From NCBI GenBank assembly GCA_019400425.1, contig JAFREE010000052.1:78221-142220 (forward strand): a stretch of DNA of 64,000 nucleotides, read 5' to 3'. This stretch comes from Hymenochaete sp. R1. Its lineage: Eukaryota > Basidiomycota > Agaricomycetes > Hymenochaetales > Hymenochaetaceae. Under the pieces are notes generated by a model that saw only the letters and a list, made by a program, of their open reading frames with translations, was not told where the DNA came from and did not search any database. Positions 36,526 through 46,564 of the stretch are shown here, piece after piece. A program made the position numbers and the translations under genes. How positions within the stretch are numbered: position 1 is the first letter of the stretch; the number at the start of each line of letters is the position of its first letter.

Positions 36526-37181
36526 AGGCCCTGTTCGGTGCGCGCGTTTTGGGGCCAAAAAGCGCTTTTGCGTTTGCGTGCCGAGTTCCCACGGTGAGTC
36601 CGGGAAGTACGGGAGAGGCCAAAAAGCAGAAACGAGCAACTCAGAGGAGCGTGGGAATATTGCAAGAGCGCGCGCGAGAGGAGGGTCAGAGTTGATTCAT
36701 CTTCCCTTCCCCTCTGATTTAGAGTCATATGCACATTTCTACTAAATTTACCAAATAAAGTTGTCACAGAAAAAAATTAGTAGATACCTCTGCATCTGGA
36801 CTTTCAGAGAATTTTATTTTTGCGCAGAAAGCATAAGAATTGTGCTCTGTGTAAGCTTTCGAAAGATGCAGATGAGTCTTCAAACACCCAATTTTCGCAT
36901 TCGGTGCCATGTAAACCACACAATTCTTATTGGTTTGCTTTAAAATTGCATTTAAACTTAGGTTATAAAGGTATACATATGCATAAATATTTTTGTAATT
37001 TTATCTATTTTTCGTGGTGAGATATTGCCGGTGTCCGGTTGCCCATCCCGCCGTGGGAGGCAAGCAAAAGTGGTTGCACCGAACACCCACTTTTGCGTTT
37101 CGACGCGTTTGCGCCGTGGGAACTCGGCACGCAAACGCAAAAGCGCTTCTTGCCCCAAAACGCGCGCACCGAACAGGGCCT
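36526..37181. mobile_element. non-autonomous DNA transposon (MITE-like), 656 bp, long terminal inverted repeats
   Basis: The two ends are inverted repeats of about 68 bp, beginning AGGCCCTGTTCGGTGCGCGC on each strand and running through GCGCTTTTGCGTTTGCGTGC and GAGTTCCCACGG with only a few mismatches. The right end is at 37114-37181. GC-rich ends enclose a strikingly AT-rich interior (36720-37010) with no transposase coding, which is the usual look of a MITE. No convincing target-site duplication is visible (left flank CTGTA, right flank CACAC), so superfamily is uncertain; GGCCCTGTTCGG ends recall hAT or PIF/Harbinger elements. Just inside the right repeat, GTGTTCGGTGCAACC at about 37070-37090 looks like a partial second copy of the tip. 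Confidence 0.85.
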
Positions 37182-38241
37182 CACACATTCACAAACATCG
37201 CCTTGTCTTTTACAATATCAATGCAGCGCAGAAAGCCTCTTGAAAAGGGACTCTGGCGACAGAGACGAGGGAACGCATACCAATACAGGACACGATTCGA
37301 TTCGATACTGGGCATCCCTTCGTTATACGCTTCAATTTGAACTTGAGCTTGAACTTTGCGTCTCACGATGACAATATCTCTTGTGAGTACCGAATCTGCC
37401 TACCAGCCATCACTATCAAGGCAAAGCTCGGGTCGGCCACGGCAGGTACTTCAGATAAGATTAGCATGGCGTACGAATGTATACGACGCATTGCACGCTA
37501 TACACTCTTCAGTGTAAAGGTGTCTTCCCGCAGCTGGAGAAAGAGTACTAGTCCACTAAAAAGAGGCTGGCAAAGCGATGGCTCTTTCATGCTAGCTGTC
37601 AAAAGCCCGTCGGTCACGGTAAAGCGTGGACGATGGCGTTCCAGCGACTAGGACTGCGTGCCATACAGTGGTTTCGACGCCTATTTCCCTTCCTCCGTCA
37701 TGCTTAATACGGTAGTGCGGAAGGTTGAAGATATTTCCATAGCTCCGTTGGATGGTGAAGGTAGAACTAGCATTGTTTTGAATATCAAGATGTCCAAGGA
37801 ATGAAAAGGAAGAGGAATAGGAAATGATCGCGAGCGCAGCGCAGACTTGAGACTCGGGGCGTGAGAACTATTTACTAAGTATGATTTCGATTGGCCGTCC
37901 GCCGCGTCTCCTGGCTTGACCACCCTTTCCCTCTCTCACTCCCACTAATAAAATCGAACAAGAAAGTCTTTCACCATACACACAGAAGAGCAAGCAAGGG
38001 CACCGAGGATAGCAGTTGAACTCCGTACTGTATGCTGGAAAACGGCTGGTAGTGTCGACTGGGGAGGCGAGGCTAGGTTTTCGGTTGATATCTACGTGTT
38101 GGGAACACGGTTGAGTGGGTTATCAGTCTCTTCCTATAATTTGCTTCATAATAATTGCATTGCAGGACTACCTTGTGTAAACTCTACAAGTAGTCTATAC
38201 CAACGATATGACACTCAAAAAAATCGCAAAACACAGACGAA
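37182..38241. other. gene-poor stretch
   Basis: About 1.06 kb. Short frames only; none has splice sites or composition that convince me. I see no RNA gene or repeat. Confidence 0.4.
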
Positions 38242-38814
38242 TCAGAGCGCCGGCTCGATAGTCGACCGAGTCTTGAGCTTCGCTGCGCTCTGGATGACTC
38301 CAACCACCTCCGCGTCCCCACTATCCTCTTTCACCTTCTCTTGTATGCACTTCGCTCTCGCCAGGGTTTGCGCATCAAACTCTGACGCGCTCTCTGCGAT
38401 TATCGTCACTACTTCAAGAACGAAGGTTGCAATGGTAGGCTTTTGGATTTCTTTGCCATCGACCTTTCCTTGTTCATGCGTCGTAAATTCAGCACCATGA
38501 ATTTAAACCATAGGAACAGAATGCAGGAAGACTCACCTACAAAGAAACCGGATTTGATGTGGACGTTGGTGACGGCTCCACTTAGAACGACCGGGAAACC
38601 TGCAAATGCACTCGTAAGTTCAGCGTCTCGTCCATCCACGGTGTAGCATATGATGGGATTTACCATCTGCGATATAGCCCTCTGAGAGAAGTGGGTAGGG
38701 AGAAACGAAACGGTGCGATCGACGGCAAGAAGCGAGGCGGGGAGAAGGCGAGAATCAGGGCTTAGAAATGTTCCACGAGACACGCCGAAATCACTTACGA
38801 GGATTGCTAGACAT
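38242..38814 (-). CDS. small protein family member A, 128 aa
   Basis: Three exons (38799-38814, 38537-38680, 38468 down to the stop) sum to 129 codons. The first exon is only 16 nt (MSSNP + first base of a codon). The product has GFPVVLSGAVTNVHIKSGFFVGKVDG followed by EIQKPTIATFVLEVVTIIAES and a helical C-terminus. The two genes that follow in the same orientation share the exon layout, the splice phases and the pattern GxFV(C/G)-KVDG-x-I-x-KPTIAxFVLxVV. No signal peptide or membrane helix. I do not recognise the family. Confidence 0.65.
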
Positions 38815-39653
38815 GATTTTGCTGATGTACTGAAGATGTGAGGCTACGATCAACGATGCGTCTTGAAGGTCAGTCCCCGGATTGCGTTATATTGTCTCAA
38901 TCGCGGATGCATCCTTCTTATACTATCACCTTTGTCGCCATCTTTGCACAGGCTGACTAGTATACTTTTATAGATGCAATTTCAGGAATGTGGACGTGCT
39001 GGAAATGCCTTTTACTACTTTGGGGGGGGGGGGGGGGCTTCCCGGGCGTGGGGGACAGTGCTGCTCTTTCTTATGGGATTCGGCTCGATCGGGCAGATCA
39101 ATAGCTCATACAAAAGCCTTGAACAGGTGGTTTTGTATCCGAGTTGTTGCGGTAAAGTGATTACAGTGAAGCTTCGCTATATGAACGAAAAGAGAAAGCT
39201 TTTCGAATCGTACGTCGCCGATCGAGCTTGGCGTGAAACAAGAAACGCGTGCAACGAGACTTGCACGGTTTGCTCAGACCCTATTGAGAAGAGCGCGTTC
39301 TAGTCGTAGAAATCGCTAATACGGACCGCAAACGTGGCCCTTCAAGTATCCGTACCATACATGGGTGACACTTTCCTGATCTTGTTCAACGGCGTGAGCT
39401 GCCGAAGCAAAGCTGCAGACGATATGGGTGCGTTTTCACTCGATCGCGCAGTTGAATGATATATACTGATGTACTGTATATACATTTAAGCTATTGCATT
39501 ATATTATGTTGCGCTAAGTTCTCAAATACTGGTAATCGGAGTACGTTAAACCCCAGTGGCGTGTCTGTACTGGAAAAGCTGAAATATTTAAGAACAGATG
39601 TAATCACGCCTTGCGGGTGAGGCTAAATTGCACTAGGAACCGAGGAAATAGGA
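38815..39653. other. intergenic, with G16 homopolymer
   Basis: About 840 bp between two members of the small-protein family. It contains a run of 16 G at 39022-39037 and AT-rich sequence at 39450-39500. No further gene is supported. Confidence 0.45.
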
Positions 39654-40249
39654 TCAATCTCTAGAGAATTTGTCCCGAGCTTCGTTGATTTTCTTGAACA
39701 CTTCGTCGGAGTCGCTGCTTTCGAAGACGTGCAAGCCGATGTATTCCGCCCTCCTGACGACGAAAGTGTTGAATCTCTCGCCGTTATTCGAGATCGAACG
39801 GACTACTTTGAGAACGAACTTTGCGATGGTCGGTTCTCTGATTTCTTGCTCGAGGAGAGTGCCTGGCATAATGGGACGGACCCGCGAGCAGATGTGAGTA
39901 TATGCAGCTGGAGCGTCGGAGGGGAGGGAGAACGTCACTCACAGACGTAGTCACCACCCATAATACGAGGTTTTGTGAAGGCGTTGCCTAGCGTCTGCTG
40001 GAAGTCTGAAATCCACCGGCAAACGAGGGCTCTTCAATTAGTTACCTACACGGAAAGAAGGAGGAGAGGGCTGAGGAAAACGCGTACTTTCTGAGATGAA
40101 TTGCTCTGGTGAAGATGAGACGCCAAAAGCCCATTTCACGGCGAAAGGTGCGTTGTGGCGGTAGAATATTTATTAAGTGACATTCTTGGAATTTGCAGAG
40201 GAACACTGATGTACTCACGGATATTTGTCGAGCCCATCCGAATCGACAT
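39654..40249 (-). CDS. small protein family member B (possibly degenerating)
   Basis: The 3' exons are clear: FQQTLGNAFTKPRIMGGDYV-C joined across a ~90-bp intron to TLLEQEIREPTIAKFVLKVVRSISNNGERFN and a helical end (VFKKINEARDKFSRD). They match member A (KPTIATFVLEVV) in position and phase. A 5' exon MSIRMGSTNI followed by GTGAGT is also in the expected place. In the middle exon the frame that would match carries TAA TAA just after the only good acceptor, so I could not build a full-length model. It is either mis-modelled by me or a decaying copy. Confidence 0.45.
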
Positions 40250-41095
40250 TTTTACAAGGAACCAAGAATATGGGATGACAGTCGATTCAAGTTTTTTGCT
40301 ACGATGTCTTGATTTGTTCGACACACGTCAACTTTAAGTATATCGAACCGTTCTCAGGCTCTTCAATTTTGCGCATAGACGGGATAAGGTTCTCATTCCC
40401 AAACAAGCTACCGTGCTTTGCGCGAAGAGGAATTACTTAACCAGCCGATGTCAGCACACTGCAAAGGAGTTGAGTATCGAAGGAGAAGCTAGAGGGAATG
40501 TACGTTGTCCACATTGATTCTTTCAGCGACCGTTCGAGATAAGGGGGTATCGGCTACCTCGGAACGTACTGTACTAACGCATACTGGAGGGCTAGAAACA
40601 ATCTTGTTGCATTGTTCTGTGCATACATGATTGCGGGATGGAAAAGTTGATAGGGGAAAGGCCTCAATTGCTCAACATCTCGCAAAGTAAAAGTCTGAGG
40701 GGGCTCGCCACTATCGCATGCAACTTGGGTACTAGACCCTCCCCAGCGTAAAGTCATGAGAAACTACTGACAAAGAGAACAAATTTCAAAATCAGATTGT
40801 TCGAGCACGAAAAAGAGCGTAGCATTATCAACTTTCCAAGATAAAGGTCATTTTTGAAGCTTGAGCAACCTGCTAATAACCCATCTAACCTAGGTTTTGC
40901 TTACGTTCCCATGAGATTTAACCGCAAAAGGTTTCGAGTATGTAGCGACACGAGTATGCGCCGCACTAAAGCCGGACACCTACGTTTACATAATCAAAAA
41001 CATAAAATTATTCTGTAATCGGAGCAGAGAGCATTGAAAGTACGGCGGACGTGAAGCATAGGAAAGGTACGAGCCAGCCCTGACAATAGCGTCAC
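40250..41095. other. intergenic stretch
   Basis: About 850 bp. One minus-strand open frame (40554-40757) has no family resemblance or splice context. No RNA gene or repeat seen. Confidence 0.4.
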
Positions 41096-41684
41096 CTATG
41101 CGTTTCTAATCGCTCTAATCACATCATCGCTGGAGGTGCCAGCATCAATAGTGTCCAGGACTCGCTGGGCTTTTGCCTTAACACCCGAACCAATACTACC
41201 GCTACTGACGATCGCGTTCATTACACTGATAACGAACTCCGACGTCTTACTCTTCCCGTTCGTGATCGTGGAACCGTCCACTTTGCCTATTTGCCGAATA
41301 CGCACGATAGTCGATCAAATTTAGTGTGGATAGCTGTCAGAATATGAGAAGAAATGAATCAAAGGTGGACATACAGGAGTAGCCAGACGCGCCGATTTTA
41401 ACTTCTGTGATAACATGACGGAAGGCGTACGGAAACGCTGTGGAGACGTGGCCCTCATTGAGCTTTCATCTCCCAGTATCAATGCATTTACAAGAAAGAC
41501 GTACATGTAGTAAGATACTCCTCTGGCTTGGCGGCAAAAGATCAATGCAGTTGTCAGTATTTGGCGTCATGACAGAAACGAAAAATTCCGATGTAGAAGG
41601 GTCAATGAACGTAGAAATTATTGAAATTAGAAAACGAAATGGATAGAGGGAGCAACTGTGTCACTCACGAACGTTGAGAGACAT
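41096..41684 (-). CDS. small protein family member C
   Basis: A first exon of 16 nt (MSLNV + C, then GTGAGT) has the same length and phase as in member A. A later exon, 41375-41453, gives VSTAFPYAFRHVITEVKIGASGYS. The last exon, 41096-41286, gives CKVDGSTITNGKSKTSEFVISVMNAIVSS... and ends SSDDVIRAIRNA. The KVDG junction falls at the same splice phase as in member A. The exon between the first and third is not resolved. The upstream region has a TTTTAATA element at about 41790. Function unknown. Confidence 0.5.
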
Positions 41685-43545
41685 GATAAATTACCAGGAA
41701 AAAGCGTCAAATTTCAATTCGAGTCGAGTCTTTGATAGAAAGTGTTGATATGCAACTTCTATGTACCAACCTCCCGTCCCAAGCCCGCCCTTTTAATACC
41801 CCCTCACCTTTCCAATTAGAACGTCTTACATAAATCAACCTTTGCACATCCCCTAGCACCTCGTTTGCTCGTACACCCCACCAGAATCAGAAAAAACGAT
41901 CTGGGAAATGCATGGGCAATGGAGGGCTAGTACTCAATAGGGTGAGTTATGCCAGTGAATATCCAGTGGCGACGCAATGTCGACTTAGATGACGTATGTG
42001 GCATTTCTATTTTGCATGCCTCTCTCGCTAGTATTCCGAGTCCGTTGCTTTCGTTTTCCTTTTTTGTAGAATCGGCTTGAGATAGGTGTCAATTTCCAAG
42101 GAGAGAAGAGACGGGGCGGCGAGCTGAGAACGCCAGTGCCATGCATGGATTCTCTGGTCCGAGTCGCGGACTGTGGATAACATTATAATTAGCCGGTTAT
42201 TCTCGAAGACAGATCCCGAGCAGAGTTGAAGTATGCACTCGCGTACGTACGTATGAGTCTTGATGTAGGTGAAGAATAGGTAAGGAGTAGGGTGATCAAT
42301 GAGGCTAACATGATAGACAAGCTTCAACTTGAAGTTTGCGCGTACGTGGGTGTTCGTTTGCTTGCATGATCTGCACGATCAACGATAATAGGTGATGATA
42401 ATTGCCAAGTTTACGGTCTCAAGACCAGCCGGTCTTGGCGACCACAATTCTTAGACTTAGCCCGGACAACAAGGACGCGGAGTTTCCCTTACGACCGAGT
42501 ACTCGGAATCGGAAGAAGGCCGTGGCCATAGAAAAAAATCCGACCCAGAGTTGAAAGCAGCGTACCCATGATGGATTCCGTCTGTCGGCGTCGAAACTGA
42601 ATGAACGGTAAAACGAACAACCGCCGTCGCTGCCTCCAATGTCAACGACAGTGAGCCGCAGAAGACAAAAGCTGGCGCCACATTTCCCAGTTTTCCTGCA
42701 TTCGCTTATTCCTAGACGCCATTTCATGCAAACTTGAGCTTTGAGGGCGGAATCTAGTGGGTTCAAGAATACCCTGAATGGACGCAAATCAAGTATGTTC
42801 CTCCCGACATTTTGCGCGAAGTTTTTCAGTCTTGCATTAGGTAAAGAGGAGACCGTCTTGGTAGGAAATCAGGCGGTGGACGGTAGTGGCCCGGTAGGAA
42901 CGCCGCTGCCACATAACACAGCGGAGGATGGTACTGCGCTGCTCTTAACCCCCCTTCTCCTCTCGAAGGGACCCCGGACGCAGACGCAGAAAGCACAATA
43001 TCGTGCCGAACGGTGGCGAAGAAAAGGAAACAAGGTCCTAGAGAACGAACGATAGTGAAGTAAGAAACGAACCGTGTCCCCCGCCGCCGATAAGTTCTTT
43101 AATTCACAAGACCAGAGCTTGCAGAAACCCCGGACTCGAGACTCGTTTGAATACTGTATATAATCATTGATGTATACGGTTGGATGCGTGCTGAGCCGGG
43201 AATCACATCGTAGGACCTAGTAGCGCCGGGAGGGTGTCCTGCTTTGATGTTGGCATGGCTGACGGTGAATGGTTGATGGGTACAAGCTGAATCAAACGCG
43301 CGTTTCCGGTCTCGATTCGTCGTGTATTGTATGTGGCTGGTACCAATGAACTTGAATGGGTATCGTCCCCGTCACTGCCAGAAATAAAAAGACAAAAGGC
43401 AAGAAGAATTAGGGAAGGAAAGAGGAGGGGGGATACAACGCGAGACACGAAAACAACACGTCTAGAAAGCACAAAACATAAAAAAACCCTGACAACTGGC
43501 ATATTAACCAGTCCCTCAATCACCACAACGGAATCCCCTCAAACC
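41685..43545. other. long intergenic region
   Basis: About 1.86 kb. Minus-strand frames at 42028-42327 and 42419-42787 are open, but lack recognisable domains and have Cys/Ser-rich composition unlike coding sequence here. I do not support a gene. The last ~350 bp are the 3' region of the GT69 gene. Confidence 0.4.
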
Positions 43546-46188
43546 CTAGAACTCCTTCTCCAACTCCCTGAACACCGAGAACCCAAGCCGCCGCTGCGTC
43601 TTCGGCGCCTTCCTACCTCCCGTCGTCCTCTGCTCCTGACACACAAAACTCTCCGGCGCGCCCTCCCAGTCCTCTAGCACGTACTTCTCCCTCCGATCAC
43701 CACCAGCCTCGTTGTCCTTCCTATCGTGCGACGAAGCAGAAGCGGAAGAGTCTAAGGAGGAGTCTGAGTCGACGTCCCCGAACAGATCGAGCGCGAGCTG
43801 GGCGTGCGAGACGCCCGCGTAGGTCGTCACGCATCGGGGGTTGACGAGGATTCGGGCCGGTCGGAACTCGGAGTTGGGGATGTGCAGGGCTAGTTCCTCT
43901 TCCTCTTCGTTTTCGCGTTCGTCGGTGGCGCCATCGCTTTCTTCTTCGGAGCCGGAAACGTCGCCGCCGCCCTCGCCTTCGAAGTTGTGGGTGTCGGAGT
44001 CGTCGACGTTGGGAGGAGGGGGTTGGTTTGGGGCTTGGTTGTCCGCTTGGTCGCCGGCTCCTACGCCCGCATCGGCATCGGCACCTCCGCCTATGACACC
44101 GGCCTTTTCACCCTCACCAACCTCACGCTCACCGTCGACCTCGAGTTCGGAATCAGAATCAGGCATAGCGTCAAAATCGGACCCCACATTCGCCTCTCCG
44201 TCACCTCCACCGCCCACAGCAGGCCTCACGCGCTGTGCGTGTCCGCCTCCCCCGCCACCGGCGCCCTGTCCTGCTGCTGCTGCTCCGCCAGCGCCAGCAC
44301 CAGCACCGAAGCCTCCAGCCGCTCCTCCACCTGCGCCGAGTCGCTCCTTCTCCCGCTGGAACCGTTCCCTCGTGTCTTCCACATCCTCCATCTCGTGCAC
44401 TGCGGCTTGCTGGGCGGCTGCGCGTTGCGGGTCGTGCGCGAGGGGCTCGGCGAATGGCAGAGGGAGAGGCGGGTCTTGGTCTTCATGAGGCGCGTTGACG
44501 TCGACATCTTCCCTTTGTTCGTCATTGTTAGGAGGTGAATCTGGCTGCTGCTGGCGTTTTTTGTTTCTGTTCTTTTTGGTGGAACGCTTCTTGTTACGAT
44601 CGTTCGAGTCTGGTTTTGGAGCTTCTTCGACGTCCGCGCCTGAGCCCCACCAAGAAGCCCCAAAGCCCATTCCGAAGCCGCCTTTCTTCTTCTGTGCTTC
44701 GGTCCCCACGCCGGTGTTAGCCCCGCGCAACTCGACTTCCTTGACCCCTTCCCTTGCGCTTCGCACCCAAAGGTCTCTACAGAACCACATTTGACTCGAG
44801 TCAAGACACGGCGCGTCCGCTGAGCGCCGCGGGGCTGCCTCCGTCGTGCTCAGGTTAGCGATAGCGATTTCCGCCGGGATGCCCCTACCATTGTGGGACT
44901 CGAGGTTGAGAAGAGGGTTGGCATTCGGTGCATTTGGATTTGGTGATGAAGCTGAGGAGAGAGATGCGTATGGATGCATACCTCCCGAACGGTATCGGAG
45001 GCCCACGTAGTACGTCTGCGCGGGGTCCACGACGTGCGTCCCGCTCTCGCAGCAAAAGACCTGGAAAGGAAGATGCTGAGCGTACCTCCTCGCGCCCTCT
45101 GCGTCTCTCGGTGGTCCGGCGCCAATCTTCCCTGCGGGTCCACTCGCACTGGACCGACTCTGGCGGAACTGGTCGCCGTTGACGTCGCGTGTCCGCCAGC
45201 GGTCGGAGAAGATGAAGGCGCCGTTGTGTTCAGCCCAGTCCATGCCGCAGACCATGGCAGCGTCGTTGGCGGCAGAGACGGCGAGCGTTTCGAGGATGTC
45301 GTTGGGGCATGTGAAGCCCTTCAACCAGATCACGCGCCTGAAGCGGACGTTGCGATTGTGATACAGTTCGAGGAGGGGCTCGAGCACGAGGTTGCGCGTG
45401 TGGGCTTCTTCGAGCGGGTAGTAGGCTGCTGTAGGGTCCGCGGTCATGGGCGAGACCTTGCGGATCCGGAAGGGGACAGCGAGGAGGGTGAGGACGGCTT
45501 CACAGAGATCAAGGAGGGTTTCAGTGGAGTCTGTGGAGGAATAGTCGAGCATGGAGACGAAGAGGGTCTGCGGGCCGAGTCGGCGGGCGAGCTGGACGAT
45601 GACGGCGAGTTGGTCGACGATGAAGTGGTCAGCGGAGTGAATGACCATCCCAACGAAGTAGAGGTGCTGTTGGTCTGAGGAAGAGGGGGAAGAAGGGGAG
45701 GAGAAGAGAGCGTCGTAATGGGCATCGTCAGACTGACCAAAAGGGCGGGAGAGGGTCGGGCAAAGAGCGGCGACCCAGCCATTCAGAGTGAGGAGCTGTT
45801 CGATGGCGGATAGAACGCCTTGTTGGTCGACATGTGCGGTTGTTTTAGAAGTTATGCTAGAATCAATGTCAATGCCCATTTCCGAGGGGAGAATGAAATG
45901 AGATAGGGCGTACAAAGGTTTCTGGAATCTGTCCCAGAAATCATCAATGCCATCCTGGATAAGTTCACTGAACAAATCTGGCCTGTCGTCTCTGCCTATG
46001 CGAACCTGCAAAAAGTCGTGTTTCTGGACGTCGAGAGCATTTGAGCGGGCGACAAGGTCGAGAACACCCTGGCGACGTATTTCTGGAGCGTCGCGTTGGG
46101 ATGAGCGGGAGGGGAAGAGGAAGATGCGAGCGAGAATAGCGAGAACGAGGACAGAGAAGACGCGTGTGAGGGAGCGTCGGCGAAGCAT
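43546..46188 (-). CDS. GT69 / CAP59-type alpha-1,3-mannosyltransferase-like protein, 880 aa
   Basis: A type II Golgi-type glycosyltransferase of the family that includes Cryptococcus CMT1 and CAP59. The first ATG in frame gives MLRRRSLTRVFSVLVLAILARIFLF, a signal anchor; the frame is open a little further upstream but only with GTG. The catalytic region has YFVGMVIHSADHFIVDQLAVIVQLA, LFVSMLDYSSTDSTETLLDLCEAVL, RVIWLKGFTCPNDILETL and MVCGMDWAEHNGAFIFSDRWRTRDVNGDQF (the family's C-x-M-D...W-x-x-R-D signature). The conserved ending ILVNPRCVTTYAGVSHAQLALDLFG appears only near residue 800. In between sit ~280 residues of Gly/Ala/Asp/Glu low-complexity sequence. It is transcribed away from WDR48; the 7.5 kb insertion now separates them. 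Confidence 0.9.
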   Translation of the reverse strand: MLRRRSLTRVFSVLVLAILARIFLFPSRSSQRDAPEIRRQGVLDLVARSNALDVQKHDFLQVRIGRDDRPDLFSELIQDGIDDFWDRFQKPLYALSHFILPSEMGIDIDSSITSKTTAHVDQQGVLSAIEQLLTLNGWVAALCPTLSRPFGQSDDAHYDALFSSPSSPSSSDQQHLYFVGMVIHSADHFIVDQLAVIVQLARRLGPQTLFVSMLDYSSTDSTETLLDLCEAVLTLLAVPFRIRKVSPMTADPTAAYYPLEEAHTRNLVLEPLLELYHNRNVRFRRVIWLKGFTCPNDILETLAVSAANDAAMVCGMDWAEHNGAFIFSDRWRTRDVNGDQFRQSRSSASGPAGKIGAGPPRDAEGARRYAQHLPFQVFCCESGTHVVDPAQTYYVGLRYRSGGMHPYASLSSASSPNPNAPNANPLLNLESHNGRGIPAEIAIANLSTTEAAPRRSADAPCLDSSQMWFCRDLWVRSAREGVKEVELRGANTGVGTEAQKKKGGFGMGFGASWWGSGADVEEAPKPDSNDRNKKRSTKKNRNKKRQQQPDSPPNNDEQREDVDVNAPHEDQDPPLPLPFAEPLAHDPQRAAAQQAAVHEMEDVEDTRERFQREKERLGAGGGAAGGFGAGAGAGGAAAAGQGAGGGGGGHAQRVRPAVGGGGDGEANVGSDFDAMPDSDSELEVDGEREVGEGEKAGVIGGGADADAGVGAGDQADNQAPNQPPPPNVDDSDTHNFEGEGGGDVSGSEEESDGATDERENEEEEELALHIPNSEFRPARILVNPRCVTTYAGVSHAQLALDLFGDVDSDSSLDSSASASSHDRKDNEAGGDRREKYVLEDWEGAPESFVCQEQRTTGGRKAPKTQRRLGFSVFRELEKEF

Positions 46189-46442
46189 GTCGTCGACAAT
46201 GTTGAGCAGCACTGGTCAATCGTCGTCGTCGTCTAGATTTGCAGCATGCTCACTGTGGACGTCGACGAAGATGCTGGTGGTTGTCGATGGTCAAAGCTCA
46301 GCTGCTTCCAGGTGTCCCAAGAACGCGACTTTTCCAAATGAAGACAAGAAAATGCCGATCTACTTCCGCCAAAATCACGTGCATGCAAGTCCAAAAGTAG
46401 AAAAATAGGTCACATGACAAAATGCGGCCACAAAAAAGTCAC
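46062..46442 (+). repeat. inner copy of target-site direct repeat (GT69 5' end and promoter)
   Basis: This 381-bp stretch (start of the GT69 gene plus its upstream DNA) recurs in the same orientation at 53963-54573, where a solo LTR interrupts it. The two repeats bracket the inserted OTC block exactly: one ends where the right arm begins, the other begins where it ends. Confidence 0.93.
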
Positions 46443-46564
46443 TCAAAAAATACGAAATAAAATAATCGAATTTTCCTATTTTCAACTCCTAGTAGCCAGC
46501 AGCCTTTCTGAGTTTCTCTGACTCTAACTTTCATACCTCGTACCAGTACCCACACACAACAGAA

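Noticed and set aside
39022..39037. G16 run as a functional quadruplex or switch
   Set aside because: A single homopolymer in non-coding DNA, also a likely sequencing artefact; no supporting context.
42419..42787. Possible 122-aa minus-strand gene
   Set aside because: No recognisable domain, no intron context, composition unlike neighbouring coding sequence.
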